Positions 7,429 through 20,284 of a stretch of DNA of 64,000 nucleotides are shown piece by piece. Below the pieces are notes generated by a model. The model did no database searches and had not been told where the DNA came from. It saw only the letters and a list, made by a program, of their open reading frames with translations. Source of the DNA: Azohydromonas australica DSM 1124 (GTDB lineage Bacteria > Pseudomonadota > Gammaproteobacteria > Burkholderiales > Burkholderiaceae_C); assembly GCF_000430725.1 (NCBI RefSeq), contig NZ_KE387212.1, positions 58,407-122,406 on the forward strand. The letters run 5' to 3'. Position 1 is the first letter of the stretch. Every line of letters starts with the position of its first letter. The position numbers and the translations under genes were made by a program.

Positions 7429-8733
7429 TCACAGCGCCAGGCTCACCGCCGCCACCGCGAGCAACGCCGTGGTGAACCAGCCCAGGGCCTGCAGGCCGCG
7501 GCCCACCGTGAAGCCTCCCAGCAGCTGCTTCGAGCGCGCTGTCCACATCAGCGCCACAAGCAGCGGCACCGACACCACGCCGCTGATGATCGACGTGAGC
7601 ACCAGCGCGCGCATGGGATTCACCTGCAGCAGCGTCATGGCGACACCCAGCGCCACGGCCAGCAGCATGACGAGGTAGAAGCCGCGGGCCGCGCGGAAGC
7701 GCCGCTCCAGGCCCCGCCGCCAGCCCAGGCCCTCGGCCAGCGCGTAGGCGGCGCTGCCCGCCAGCACCGGAATCGCCAGCAGCCCCGTGCCGATGATCCC
7801 GGCCGCAAACAGTGCAAAGGCCCCTGGACCCGCCAGCGGCTGCAGCGCCTGCGCCGCCTGTGCCGCGGTGTCGATGTCGCGTATGCCGCTGGCGTGCAGC
7901 GTCAGCGCCGTGGTGAGCACGATGAACCAGCCGATGCCGTTGGAAATGGCCATGCCCACCCCGGTGTCCAGCGCCGAACGCGAGAACTGGCGGCGCGCCT
8001 GCTGCGGTGCGGCCCGGATCGGCCGCTCATCCGGCGCAGCGCGCTGCTCCTCGACTTCCTGCGCCGACTGCCAGAAGAAGAGGTAGGGGCAGATGGTGGT
8101 GCCCAGCACGGCCACGAGCATCTGCGCGTACTCGCGCGAGAACTGGACCTGCGGCACCAGCGTGCGCCGCAGCACCTCATCCCAGGGCACGTTCACGGTG
8201 AATGCGGCGGCCACGTAGGCCAGCACGCTCAGCGTGAGCCATTTGAGGTAGCGCACGTAGCGGCTGTAGGGCACGGCCACCTGCAGCGCCACGGACACGG
8301 CGCCCATCCCCACGGCCCAGGCCTCGGCACGGCCAGGCAGCAGCAGCGTGGCGGCCTCGCCCATGATCATCAGGTCGGCGCCGATGGTCACCGCGTTGGT
8401 CAGGAAGAAGGCCAACAGCAGCGGCCACAGCAGCCAGCGCGGCAACACGCGCGCGAGGTTGGCGGCCAGCCCCCGGCCCGTCACCCGCGCCACGCGCGCG
8501 CAGATGGACTGCACCGCCACCATCAGCGGGTAAGTCAGGCCCATGGGCCACAGCATGGCCATGCCGAACTGCGCGCCGGCCTGGGCGTAGGTCCCGATGC
8601 CGCTGGGGTCGGCATCCGAGGCGCCGGTGATCAGGCCGGCAGCGAAGCGGCTGCGCTGGGTGGGCGCGCCGTCCGGCGGATCCGTCGCCGTGGCAAGCAA
8701 TTGGGGTCGGGAAGCCATGCCCCGACTCGGCAA
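7429..8733 (-). CDS. NRAMP-family divalent metal transporter
   Basis: A 434-residue inner-membrane protein with about eleven hydrophobic segments. The first membrane segment carries SDADPSGIGTYAQAG (DPSG at 42-45), the position of the metal-binding DPGN motif of NRAMP proteins. The sixth-segment region reads TTICPYLFFWQSAQEVEEQRA. Classical Mn/Fe NRAMPs have a methionine in the corresponding A-M-P-H/N motif. The lack of that methionine and the serine in DPSG place it with the NRAMP-related branch that includes magnesium-type transporters, so the substrate should not be taken as manganese. It is transcribed alone. Confidence 0.8.
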   Translation of the reverse strand: MPSRGMASRPQLLATATDPPDGAPTQRSRFAAGLITGASDADPSGIGTYAQAGAQFGMAMLWPMGLTYPLMVAVQSICARVARVTGRGLAANLARVLPRWLLWPLLLAFFLTNAVTIGADLMIMGEAATLLLPGRAEAWAVGMGAVSVALQVAVPYSRYVRYLKWLTLSVLAYVAAAFTVNVPWDEVLRRTLVPQVQFSREYAQMLVAVLGTTICPYLFFWQSAQEVEEQRAAPDERPIRAAPQQARRQFSRSALDTGVGMAISNGIGWFIVLTTALTLHASGIRDIDTAAQAAQALQPLAGPGAFALFAAGIIGTGLLAIPVLAGSAAYALAEGLGWRRGLERRFRAARGFYLVMLLAVALGVAMTLLQVNPMRALVLTSIISGVVSVPLLVALMWTARSKQLLGGFTVGRGLQALGWFTTALLAVAAVSLAL

Positions 8734-8856
8734 CCGGAAAACCTGGGAAGGATTCCGAGCCTTGCGGGGTCAAACCGGCGTCATCTCATCCGCCCGCGCC
8801 CGCCTCACCTCAACGCTTGCTGCTGGCGCACGGCCGAGTGCCGGCCCTGCCCCAGG

Positions 8857-9084
8857 CTACGCCAGGCAGCCGTCCGGATGGCCGCAGCCGGCATTCATTG
8901 CCAGCGCGTCAGCCCTGCGATAGGACTCCAGGCGCGCGGCGAGGAAAGCCCGCTCTTCAACGGGCAGGTGCTGCTCACGCAGCTGATGCTCAAGCGCACT
9001 CAGCGCCGCGGCGGAGATGCGCTGCAGCTTGCGGCGCACGATGGATTCGACGCCGCAGCCGGCTTTGATTTCTGGTTCTTGCAT
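8857..9084 (-). CDS. Small hypothetical protein
   Basis: 75 residues from the ATG at 9084 (MQEPEIKAGCGVESIVRRKL...). The middle is strongly helical and amphipathic (RISAAALSALEHQLREQHLPVEERAFLAARLESYRRADAL), and both ends carry Gly-Cys-Gly (GCGVE and GCGHPDGC), which could bind metal. No clear ribosome-binding site precedes the start, and I do not recognise the family. Its even acidic/basic composition is unlike the arginine-rich shadow frames around it, which is the main reason for listing it. Confidence 0.4.
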   Translation of the reverse strand: MQEPEIKAGCGVESIVRRKLQRISAAALSALEHQLREQHLPVEERAFLAARLESYRRADALAMNAGCGHPDGCLA

Positions 9085-9332
9085 GCGTGTACTGCGCGGG
9101 ACCGATGAGCACCGGCACGGCCAATTCGACCAAGGTACTGAACCGGTCATGGAAAGCGTTCAAAGAGGAGTTTGGTCAGCTCGGCCGTTGCGCCGAGCGC
9201 TGACGTCACTGGATCGGCCTGGCCACACGAAGCTCATATCGTGCAGCCTGGAAAACCGTGAATTCTTGCCGCCATTGCCAACCTGGTCTATTCGGGGTTC
9301 CCTGGGGACACCGTACGGTGGCAGGTTGCCCT

Positions 9333-9513
9333 TCAAGCCGTGCGCAACGGCGCCTTCACGCTGAAGACGCTACCCCGGCCAGGCGGCCCGACCGCCTGGT
9401 GACGGCGCTGCACGCAAGCCGCCTCGATCTGCGGCGGCGCCTGTTTCATCAGCACCTGCCCCAGGCCGATGACGGCGTTGAGCGGCGTGCGGATCTCCTG
9501 GTTGGCCTCCAGG
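9333..9513 (-). pseudogene. Collapsed histidine-kinase remnant
   Basis: The frame reads ANQEIRTPLNAVIGLGQVL, the H-box region of a hybrid kinase in which the usual SHE has become NQE, so the phospho-acceptor histidine is gone. About twenty residues later it jumps to GRGSVFSVKAPLR, the last strand of a kinase ATPase domain. Nearly the whole dimerisation and ATP-binding region is deleted. It lies antiparallel to the intact hybrid kinase that starts at 9680, suggesting an old kinase locus here. Confidence 0.6.
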
Positions 9514-9679
9514 GCCGTGACGTCGCCGGTCCATCGGTTCCAGGCATCGAGCAGCGTTACTCCATCACGTTGCACCGTCTGGCCGCATCGCTGGAGCGGC
9601 TCAGCCCAGGCGGCGCTGCCGTGCGGCATCGACAATTCCTCAAGCCCCAAAGCCAGAAATCCCAGGCCTTTTCGCGACC

Positions 9680-13231
<3,552 letters not shown>

Positions 13232-13251
13232 GGACGCCTTGCGCCGTGGCG

Positions 13252-14757
13252 CTACATCTGGCGGATGAGCTCGCCCAGCGTCGCGATGCCGGGCTCGATG
13301 GCGGGCAGCGGGATGGCCGACCAGCCGATGCGCACGAAGTGCCGCGGCGCGGGCTCGGTCATGAAGAACACCTCGCCCGGCTCGATGAGCACACCGCGTT
13401 CGCGAGCGCGCGCCGCCAGCTCGCCGCCGTCCATGCCGTCGGGCAGTTGCACCCAGCAGGAGCTGCCGCCGGACACCGGCACCACCCGGCATCGCGGCGC
13501 ATGCTGCGCCAGCGCCGACAGCACCGCGGCGGCCCGGTCGCGCCAGGCGGCGGCCTGCCGGCGCAGCAGGGAGTCGTGGTGCCCGAGTGACAGGAACAGC
13601 GCGAACGCCCGCTGCACCAGCGCGGACGGATGGCGCAGCTCCAGGCGGCGCAGCGCGCGCAGCTCGGCGATCAACTCGGCCGGGCCCACCACGTAGCCCA
13701 TGCGCAGTCCCGGCGCCACGCTCTTGGAGAGGCTGCCGATGTAGATCACGCGGTCCTCGCGGTCCAGGCTCTTGAGGGCGGGGAACGGGTCGCCGTCGAA
13801 GCGGTTCTCGCTCTCGTAGTCGTCCTCGATGATCACGAAGTCGTGCTCCTGCGCCATGCGCAGCAGCGCCTGGCGCCGGTGCAGGGGCATGGTGACGGTG
13901 GTCGGGCACTGGTGGCTGGGCGTGGTGTAGATGTAGTCGCAACCAGCCAGTGCCGCTTCCACCGGCAGCCCGGCCTCGTCCACCGGTACCGGGCGCAGCA
14001 TGCCGGTGCGGCTGGCGAAGATGTTGCGCGCGTCCGGATACCCCGGGTCCTCCATCGCCACGCGGCTGCCCTCGCGCATGAGCAGGTCCGCCAGCAAGTA
14101 CAGCGCATGCTGCGCGCCCACCGTCACCACCACCTCCTCGGGCGCCGCCCACACGCCGCGCCGCGGCAGCACGCGCGAGCAGATCTGCTGCACCAGGCGC
14201 GGGTCGTCGCGCATGATCTGGTCGGGCCCCCAGTCGCGGATGTCCACCACGCTGAGCGTCTTGATCACGCACTCGCGCCAGTCGGCGGTGGGAAACAGCG
14301 CGGCATCGAACTGTCCATACAGGAACGGATACGGGTAGCGCTGCCAGTCCGCCGGCTTGACGATGCTGCGCAACGCCGAAGGGTGCTGCTTGAAGCGCGA
14401 CGGCCAGTCGGGCCGCCGCGCTGACGCGGGCTCGGGCGATGCCGGCGCCGCGCCAGGCTCGGCGCGCACCCGGCCCGCGGTGATGTCGGGGCTCACGAAG
14501 TAGCCGCTGCGCTGGCGCGCCTGCACATAGCCCTCGTCGGCCAGCTGCTGGTAGGCCAGCACCACCGTGTTGCGCGCCACGCCCAGCGCCTGGGACAGCT
14601 CGCGGCTCGAAGGCAGCGGCGTGTGCGGCGGCAGCAAGCCGTCCAGGATGGCCCTCACCACCATCGCGCGCACCTGCGCCTGCAGGCCCTGCTGCTGCTG
14701 CTGGGCACCGTGCTGCAGCAACTGCTTCCACAGGGCGGCATCCAAGCGCTGTGCCAT
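13252..14757 (-). CDS. tauR: MocR-family taurine regulator TauR
   Basis: 501 residues. The N-terminal GntR-type winged helix (about 25-95; [26 protein letters not shown]) is joined to a class I aminotransferase-like domain that would bind PLP. The candidate Schiff-base lysine is K345 in [17 protein letters not shown]. MocR proteins of this type activate taurine catabolic genes in other proteobacteria. Here it is divergent from pta, and a bipartite direct-repeat operator lies in the 109-bp gap. The same operator precedes tauXYABC at 25175-25207. Gene context and shared operator are the reasons for calling it TauR rather than another MocR regulator. Confidence 0.8.
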   Translation of the reverse strand: MAQRLDAALWKQLLQHGAQQQQQGLQAQVRAMVVRAILDGLLPPHTPLPSSRELSQALGVARNTVVLAYQQLADEGYVQARQRSGYFVSPDITAGRVRAEPGAAPASPEPASARRPDWPSRFKQHPSALRSIVKPADWQRYPYPFLYGQFDAALFPTADWRECVIKTLSVVDIRDWGPDQIMRDDPRLVQQICSRVLPRRGVWAAPEEVVVTVGAQHALYLLADLLMREGSRVAMEDPGYPDARNIFASRTGMLRPVPVDEAGLPVEAALAGCDYIYTTPSHQCPTTVTMPLHRRQALLRMAQEHDFVIIEDDYESENRFDGDPFPALKSLDREDRVIYIGSLSKSVAPGLRMGYVVGPAELIAELRALRRLELRHPSALVQRAFALFLSLGHHDSLLRRQAAAWRDRAAAVLSALAQHAPRCRVVPVSGGSSCWVQLPDGMDGGELAARARERGVLIEPGEVFFMTEPAPRHFVRIGWSAIPLPAIEPGIATLGELIRQM

Positions 14758-14769
14758 GACTGCTCCGTT

Positions 14770-14802
14770 CTGGACTCAACGATCGGCCGGATCTGGCCCT
14801 AA
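14770..14802. promoter_or_regulatory. Probable TauR operator in tauR-pta gap
   Basis: Direct repeats CTGGACTCAA (14770-14779) and CTGGCCCTAA (14793-14802) start 23 bp apart, with the spacer cgatcggccggat. The copy upstream of tauX has the same arrangement and nearly the same spacer. The repeats resemble the CTGGAC-type direct repeats that I recall being reported for TauR of Rhodobacter. Binding itself is inferred. Confidence 0.65.
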
Positions 14803-14866
14803 CCGCAGGCGGCGGACGTGGCCACACTGCGCAGCCGGCAAGTGTCGCCCATTGCAAGGAACCTCC

Positions 14867-15910
14867 ATGAAGCCGATCCACCGCATCATCGACCAGGCGC
14901 GCAGCGCGCCGCAACGCATCGTGCTGTGCGAGGGCGAGGACCCGCGCGTGCTGAGCGCCGCGACACGCGCCCGGCGCGAAGGCATCGCGCGGATCTCGCT
15001 GGTGGGCGACACGCGGCGCATCGTTGCGGCGGCACGCGCCTGCCGGGCCGACCTCGACGGCGTGGACCTCATCGATCCCGCGGCACCCGCGCACCTGCAG
15101 CCCCTGGCCGACGCCCTGCACCGGCTGCGCCAGGCCAAGGGCATGACGGCGCAGCAGGCCGTGCAGGAAGCGCGCAAGCCGTTGGTGGCCGCCAACCTCA
15201 TGGTGCGCCTGGGACAGGCCGACGGGTCGGTGGCCGGCGCCGTGCACACCACGGCCGACGTGGTGCGCACCGCCCTGCAGATCATCGGCAGCGACGGGGC
15301 CTCCGGCCTGGTGTCGAGCTTCTTCCTGATGATGCTGTGCCAGCCCTTCCACAGCCTGCAGGGCGGGCTGATCTTCTCGGACTGCGCGCTGGTGGTGGAG
15401 CCCGACGCGGCGCAGCTGGCCCAGATTGCCGCCGCCGCGGCCGACAGCGCGCGCTCCCTGCTGATGGCCGAACCGCGCGTGGCCATGCTGTCGTTCTCCA
15501 CCGACGGCAGCGCGCGCCATCCGGCCGTGGACAAGGTCACGGCGGCCACCGCGCAGCTGCGCCGGCTGCGCCCCGACATCGCCGCCGACGGCGACGTGCA
15601 GCTCGATGCCGCCCTCGTGGCCGAGATCGCGCAGCGCAAGCTGCCGGATTCGCAGGTGCAGGGCCGCGCCAACGTGCTGGTGTTCCCGAACCTGGAGGCC
15701 GGCAACATCGGCTACAAGCTCGCCGAGCGCCTGGGCGGCGCGGTGGCCATCGGGCCGCTGCTGCAGGGCCTGGCGCGGCCGGCCAACGACCTCTCCCGCG
15801 GCTGCAGCGCCGACGACATCTTCCACGTCATCGCCGTCACCGCCGTGCAGGCCCAGGCGACGGCGGCGCGGCGCAAGGCGCCGGGGCCTGCGGCGGCATG
15901 CTGTCCATGA
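14867..15910 (+). CDS. pta: Phosphate acetyltransferase
   Basis: 347 residues, the size of the short single-domain Pta, from an ATG preceded by AAGGA. It converts acetyl phosphate and CoA to acetyl-CoA. Family features include [15 protein letters not shown] near the start, [46 protein letters not shown] and [19 protein letters not shown]. In taurine dissimilation it recovers the acetyl phosphate released by Xsc. It is divergent from tauR and overlaps tauE by four bases, so these two genes form one unit under the operator at 14770-14802. Confidence 0.9.
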   Translation: MKPIHRIIDQARSAPQRIVLCEGEDPRVLSAATRARREGIARISLVGDTRRIVAAARACRADLDGVDLIDPAAPAHLQPLADALHRLRQAKGMTAQQAVQEARKPLVAANLMVRLGQADGSVAGAVHTTADVVRTALQIIGSDGASGLVSSFFLMMLCQPFHSLQGGLIFSDCALVVEPDAAQLAQIAAAAADSARSLLMAEPRVAMLSFSTDGSARHPAVDKVTAATAQLRRLRPDIAADGDVQLDAALVAEIAQRKLPDSQVQGRANVLVFPNLEAGNIGYKLAERLGGAVAIGPLLQGLARPANDLSRGCSADDIFHVIAVTAVQAQATAARRKAPGPAAACCP

Positions 15911-16668
15911 CGCTGCCGGACGGCACCTTCGCGCTGCTAATGCTGGTCGCGCTGGGCAGCTGGTTCCAGACGCTCACGGGCTTCGGGCTGGGGCTGATCG
16001 TGGTCGGCGCCGCCAGCGCCCTGGGCCTGCCGCTGGCCGGCGTGGCGACCTTCGTGAACCTGGTGTCGCTGCCGCAGAACGCGCTGGCACTGCGCGGCTG
16101 CGGCACGCACATCGACTGGCGCCTGGCCGCCGCCGCGACGCTGGGACTGCTGCCCGCCGTCGTGCTCGGGCTGCTCCTGCTGGAGCAGCTGGACGCCACC
16201 GCCGCGCTGGCGCTGCAGGCGCTGCTGGGAGCGCTCGTCCTGCACGCGGCGCTGGGGCTGCTGCGCCGGCCCCGGCCGCTGGCGCAGCCGTCGTCCACGC
16301 CCAGCTTCGTGCTCAGCGGCCTGGCCGGCGGCCTGATGGGCGGGCTCTTCGGCATGGCCGGTCCGCCGCTGATCCTGCACTTCTACCGGCAGCCGCTGGA
16401 CGTGGCCCGTATCCGCAGCGCGCTGCTGGTGGTGTTCACCGCGATGTCCCTGTGGCGCACCCTGGCCAGCGCGGCGCAGGGCCATCTGGACACGACGCTG
16501 GCGCTGCAGGCCGGCGCCGCGCTGCCGGTGATGGCCGTGGCCACGCAACTGGCCCGGCGCCTTCCGCCGCCGCTGTCCCAGGCCGGGCTGCGGCGCCTGG
16601 CCTACGGGGTGCTGTGGGTGCTCGGGGCGTGGCTGCTCATCGACGCGCTGCGGCGGCTCGTGCCTTGA
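15907..16668 (+). CDS. tauE: TauE/SafE-family anion (sulfite) exporter
   Basis: 253 residues from the ATG at 15907, which overlaps the pta stop (ATGA). A second in-frame ATG nine bases upstream is possible. The protein is almost entirely hydrophobic, with about eight membrane segments and the two-fold TauE/SafE pattern: [13 protein letters not shown] in the first half and [20 protein letters not shown] in the second. Members of the family export sulfite or related sulfur compounds. Translational coupling to pta and the sulfite-releasing pathway here support that role, although the substrate is inferred. Confidence 0.8.
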   Translation: MTLPDGTFALLMLVALGSWFQTLTGFGLGLIVVGAASALGLPLAGVATFVNLVSLPQNALALRGCGTHIDWRLAAAATLGLLPAVVLGLLLLEQLDATAALALQALLGALVLHAALGLLRRPRPLAQPSSTPSFVLSGLAGGLMGGLFGMAGPPLILHFYRQPLDVARIRSALLVVFTAMSLWRTLASAAQGHLDTTLALQAGAALPVMAVATQLARRLPPPLSQAGLRRLAYGVLWVLGAWLLIDALRRLVP

Positions 16669-16736
16669 CGGGCGGGAATCCGCCGGCGCGCCCCTTCGAT
16701 CCAGGACGAACCCGCGCCGAAGTCGCCCGGCGCTTC

Positions 16737-16760
16737 GCGGCCCGGCCTTCGCCGGGCCGC
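16737..16760. terminator. Hairpin between convergent tauE and sorB
   Basis: A perfect 10-bp stem GCGGCCCGGC/GCCGGGCCGC with loop CTTC lies in the 99-bp convergent gap. It has no T-run, so a terminator role is inferred from position. Confidence 0.5.
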
Positions 16761-16767
16761 CCTGCAC

Positions 16768-17109
16768 CTACCGCGGCTGCTCGTTGCCGTAGGTCTTGAC
16801 CAGGTACTCCACGATGGCGGGCATGTCGGCCTCGTCCACGGGTGCCTTGAACACCATCTTCATGCGCTTGACCATCGCCTCCCAATAGGGGCGCGCGGCC
16901 GTGGGCGGCTGGTAGGCCATGTACTCGGCCGAGTGGCAGGCCACGCAGTTCGCCTGCGCCTTGGCATAGCCCGGCAGCGTGCTGGGCTTGAGCTGCAGGC
17001 CGTCGGGCGGCAGCTCGATGCGTTTCACATCGGCCCGCGCCGCGCCGGCCGCGACACCGATCACCAGGGCCGCCACCGCGGCGGCCAGCGTCTTGACTGC
17101 TTGTCCCAT
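16768..17109 (-). CDS. sorB: Sulfite dehydrogenase cytochrome c subunit
   Basis: 113 residues. A signal peptide (MGQAVKTLAAAVAALVIGVAAGAARA) exports it to the periplasm. C55-V-A-C58-H59 binds one c-type haem, and methionines in the C-terminal part (YMAYQPP, DMPAIVEYLVKTYG) can supply the distal ligand. It follows sorA with an 11-bp gap and so is its electron-accepting partner: the SorAB complex oxidises sulfite to sulfate and passes electrons to cytochrome c. The pairing and order match characterised SorAB systems. Confidence 0.85.
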   Translation of the reverse strand: MGQAVKTLAAAVAALVIGVAAGAARADVKRIELPPDGLQLKPSTLPGYAKAQANCVACHSAEYMAYQPPTAARPYWEAMVKRMKMVFKAPVDEADMPAIVEYLVKTYGNEQPR

Positions 17110-17120
17110 GGCTGTCCTCC

Positions 17121-18347
17121 TCAAGCGGCGGTGACCTTGACCGACTCGACCACGTTGCGCATGTAGCCCGCGGGCTGCCACAGCGCCTGCATGGGCTGGC
17201 TCTGGCCCGAGCGGTTCCATGCGCGCACGCGCAGGTCGTGCGGGCCCTTGGCGGGCGTGAAGGCGAAGCTGAACTCGCGGAACGAGTAGCGCCCCAGGTC
17301 GTCGCCCAGCCGGGCGCCGCGCCAGCTCTGGCCGCCGTCGGTGGAATACGCCACCTCGCGCACGCCCTGCCCGCCGTCGAAGGCGATGCCGCGCACCACG
17401 GTCTCGCGCCCGGCGGCCAGCCGCGCACCGTCGGACAGCGAGGTGATGAAGGAGCGCACGTTGAAGCGCCCGATGGGCCGCGTGGCCGTCGGCGCCGTGC
17501 CCGGCTCGACGCAGGCGCAGTCGTTGTCGGGCACGCGGTAGGCCGGCTTCATCCAGAAGCCGTCGAACACCTGGTCGACGACCTGGATCTCCGACAGGTG
17601 CTTGACCCAGTAGGTGCCGTAGTGCCCCGGCACCACCAGCCGCACCGGGAAGCCGTTGAGCAGCGGGAGGTCGGCCCCGTTCATGCGGTAGGCGAGCATC
17701 ACCTCGCCGTCCAGCGCGTGGTTCAGGTCCAGCGCCTTGACGAAGTCGCCGCCGCCAAAGAGCGCCGTGTCCAGCCCGTCGAAGGTGACCTGCCGCGCCG
17801 TGTCCTTGACTTCGGCGCGCGCCAGCACGTCCTTCAGCGGCACTCCCAGCCAGCGTGCGTTGCCCATGGCGCCGTTGCCCAGCTGGCCACCCGTCACGCG
17901 CGGCTCGAAGAGCCCGCGGCTGTTGCCCGAGCACTGGTTGACGGCGACGATTTCGACGGGTTTGAACTGCGAGCGCAGCTCGGCCATGCTCAGCTCGAAG
18001 GGCTTGCCCACCGCGTTGCCGCCGATGCGGATGACGTGCTTGTCGCCGTCGATGGCCGTCGGGATGCCGGCGTGGTGGTAGCGCACGAAGAACGCGTCGT
18101 TGGGCGTGAGCAGGCCGTCGTTGAAGACCTCGAACGGCGTCTCCAGCTGCGGCGGGCGCGAGGTCAGCACGATCAGCGGTCGCTTCTCCGGGTAGGCCAC
18201 CAGGCGGCGGGCGCCGTTGGCGAAAGGCAGCTCGAAGGCCGCGCCCTGCGCCAGCGCAGTGCGAGCCAGGCCAGCGCCGGCCAGCAGCCCGGCGCCGCCG
18301 GTGAGGAGCCTGCGGCGCAGGCGGTTGATGGCGTCGTGATCACTCAT
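17121..18347 (-). CDS. sorA: Periplasmic sulfite dehydrogenase, molybdenum subunit
   Basis: 408 residues. A Tat-type leader (RRRLLTGGAGLLAGAGLA) indicates export after cofactor insertion. The central part is the sulfite-oxidase molybdopterin fold, with the Mo-ligating cysteine C139 in VNQCSGNSRG, MGNARWLGVPL, GFPVRLVVPGHYGTYWVKHL and a C-terminal dimerisation domain (EVAYSTDGGQSWRGARL). It oxidises the sulfite released by Xsc. It is the first gene of a leftward pair with sorB. The 249-bp upstream gap contains a palindromic repeat and no obvious promoter. Confidence 0.9.
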   Translation of the reverse strand: MSDHDAINRLRRRLLTGGAGLLAGAGLARTALAQGAAFELPFANGARRLVAYPEKRPLIVLTSRPPQLETPFEVFNDGLLTPNDAFFVRYHHAGIPTAIDGDKHVIRIGGNAVGKPFELSMAELRSQFKPVEIVAVNQCSGNSRGLFEPRVTGGQLGNGAMGNARWLGVPLKDVLARAEVKDTARQVTFDGLDTALFGGGDFVKALDLNHALDGEVMLAYRMNGADLPLLNGFPVRLVVPGHYGTYWVKHLSEIQVVDQVFDGFWMKPAYRVPDNDCACVEPGTAPTATRPIGRFNVRSFITSLSDGARLAAGRETVVRGIAFDGGQGVREVAYSTDGGQSWRGARLGDDLGRYSFREFSFAFTPAKGPHDLRVRAWNRSGQSQPMQALWQPAGYMRNVVESVKVTAA

Positions 18348-18473
18348 GGGAATGTCTCCTCCTACAGGGGCAGGACAGGAACCGGGAAGCCTTCCCGGGC
18401 CGCGAGCCGGCGCCTTGCGCCGCCGGTGAAAAACAGGACGTGACTGGGCTCATTCCAGTTGGCGATTGCCGTA

Positions 18474-18573
18474 GAAGAATTCCGTCATGCCCGCGCAGGC
18501 GGGCATCCACGCTGACCGGGACGCCGCCCGGAGTTCGTGGACACCCGCCTTCGCGGGTGTGACGGAGTTCTTC
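18474..18573. repeat. Intergenic 100-bp palindromic repeat
   Basis: Long inverted repeat: GAAGAATTCCGTCATGCCC... at the left and its near-complement ending ...TGACGGAGTTCTTC at the right. Inner arms CCGCGCAGGCGGGCATCCACG and CGTGGACACCCGCCTTCGCGG can fold into a large hairpin. When read through, it gives the TPAKAG/PACAGMT peptides familiar from dispersed proteobacterial repeats. It lies between sorA and the VWA gene. Confidence 0.75.
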
Positions 18574-18595
18574 AAGTCGGCATCAAGAACTGGGA

Positions 18596-20284
18596 TCAGG
18601 CCCGGGCCACGCGCACGAGGGTGTCGATCACGCGGGCGACCAGCGCGCCGTTCAGGCCCTCGCCCAGGTCCGCCGCGACGCTGTGCCGGTACCACGCGCC
18701 CAGGTCCAGCCCCACGCCCACGCCGACGAGGGCGATGCCCGCGCGCTCCTGCTGCGCCACCACCTGCTGCAGGTGGTGGTCCAGGTAGCGGGCGTCGTTG
18801 GCCTGCTGCGTGGCGCTGTCCATGGGGCAGCCGTCGGACACCACGACCAGGATGCGCCGGCCTTCCGGGCGCGCGCGCAGGCGCTGCGCCGCCCAGGCCA
18901 CTGCCTCGCCGTCCACGCCCTCGCGGAACAGGTCGCCCTTGAGCAGCGCCGCTACGGCCAGCCGGCTGCGGCGCCAGGATTGCGCGGCGTCCTTGAACAC
19001 CAGGTGGCAGCGCTCGTTGAGCCGGCCCGGGTGGGGCGGGCGCCCTGCCGCGAGCCAGTCGGCGCGGGCACGGCCGCCGTTCCAGGCACCCGTGGTGTAG
19101 CCCAGCAGCTCGGTGCTTGCGCCGGCCTGCTCCAGGCAGCGCAGCAGCAGGTCCGCCAGCAGCGCCACCGCCTCGACGTGCCGGCGCATGGAGCCCGAGC
19201 AGTCGATCAGCAGGCTGACCGCGGCATCGACCCGCGGCCGCGGCGACTCCAGCCGGAACACCCGCCGCTGCGCCGGGCTGCTCACGAGCTGCGCCAGCCG
19301 CCGCCCGTCGACCCGGCCCGCCTCCAGGCCGAAATCCCAGTCGGGCGCGGCCGGCAGCGCCAGGCCGTGCCGCAGGCGTTGCGCCAACCGGCCCGGGTTG
19401 AGACCCAGCCGGGCCATGCGCTGGTCCATCTGCTCGCGCCAATCGCGCAGCAGCGCCGGGCGCACCAGCGTCGCGGCCTGCAGCTCGCGGTCGTAGGCCG
19501 TGGTGAACACGCGGTAGGCCGCGCCGGCGCCGTCCAGCAGCGGGCTGTGGCCGGCCGCGGGCGCCGGCAGCGCGGCCTCACTCTCGGTGGGCGGCAGCAG
19601 CGCCGACAGCGCCGCCTGCGCCCGCGCCTGGGCCTCGGGATGGCTGCCGGTCGGCGCAGCCCGGTCCGCCTCCAGCTGCGCGCCGGTCCAGCGCGCCAGC
19701 GCCAGCGCCGGCAGCGCGAAGGCCGCCTGGTCGTCCAGGCTGCGCTGCATCTGCAGGAGCCAGCCGCCGATGGCCGGCGTGATCCCGGCCCGGGTGGCCT
19801 CGATCAGCCCCTCGCTCTCCTCGGCCAGCGGCCGGCGGTTGAAGCGCGACCAGCACAGCTGCGCCAGCGTGTAGAGCAGCAGGCCGGCCGCGCTCTCGGC
19901 CAGGCCCTGTGCCAGCGCCGCACGCGACCAGGCCGCGAAGCGCGCGTGAACGTTGGCGGCCAGCCCCGGCAGCGACGCGGGCAGCCGGCTCTCGCAGCGC
20001 AGCTGCTCCAGCAGGTCGAACACCAAGCGCTCCACGGCCTCGGCGGGCGCGTCGCCCTCGTGCCGGCCCAGGTCGCCATGGCGCAGCCGCAGCGCGGTCG
20101 CGTCGCAGCAGCCGCGCTGCGCATGCAAGCCCTCTTCCGGCTGCAGCCGCAGGTGCGGCGCCTCGACGCGCAGCACCCGCCCGCGTTCGAGCAGCCGCCC
20201 GGCACGCGATTCCACACGGCGCGCGGACAGCGCGCGCAGCGCGGCGCCGCACAGCGCCTGCTCCCGTTGGCGGCGCGCTTCCAT
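18596..20284 (-). CDS. CobT-like von Willebrand factor A domain protein
   Basis: 562 residues from the ATG at 20284, which overlaps the stop of the upstream AAA+ gene. The C-terminal third is a VWA domain with MIDAS motif DCSGSM (D361, S363, S365), as in the CobT subunit of cobaltochelatase. The N-terminal part is helical and arginine-rich without recognised motifs. Together with the AAA+ partner it resembles CobS/CobT or MoxR/VWA pairs, which remodel or insert metal into client enzymes. No cobalamin genes are present. Its position between sorAB and iclR-xsc suggests a client in sulfonate or sulfite metabolism, which is inference. Confidence 0.75.
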   Translation of the reverse strand: MEARRQREQALCGAALRALSARRVESRAGRLLERGRVLRVEAPHLRLQPEEGLHAQRGCCDATALRLRHGDLGRHEGDAPAEAVERLVFDLLEQLRCESRLPASLPGLAANVHARFAAWSRAALAQGLAESAAGLLLYTLAQLCWSRFNRRPLAEESEGLIEATRAGITPAIGGWLLQMQRSLDDQAAFALPALALARWTGAQLEADRAAPTGSHPEAQARAQAALSALLPPTESEAALPAPAAGHSPLLDGAGAAYRVFTTAYDRELQAATLVRPALLRDWREQMDQRMARLGLNPGRLAQRLRHGLALPAAPDWDFGLEAGRVDGRRLAQLVSSPAQRRVFRLESPRPRVDAAVSLLIDCSGSMRRHVEAVALLADLLLRCLEQAGASTELLGYTTGAWNGGRARADWLAAGRPPHPGRLNERCHLVFKDAAQSWRRSRLAVAALLKGDLFREGVDGEAVAWAAQRLRARPEGRRILVVVSDGCPMDSATQQANDARYLDHHLQQVVAQQERAGIALVGVGVGLDLGAWYRHSVAADLGEGLNGALVARVIDTLVRVARA

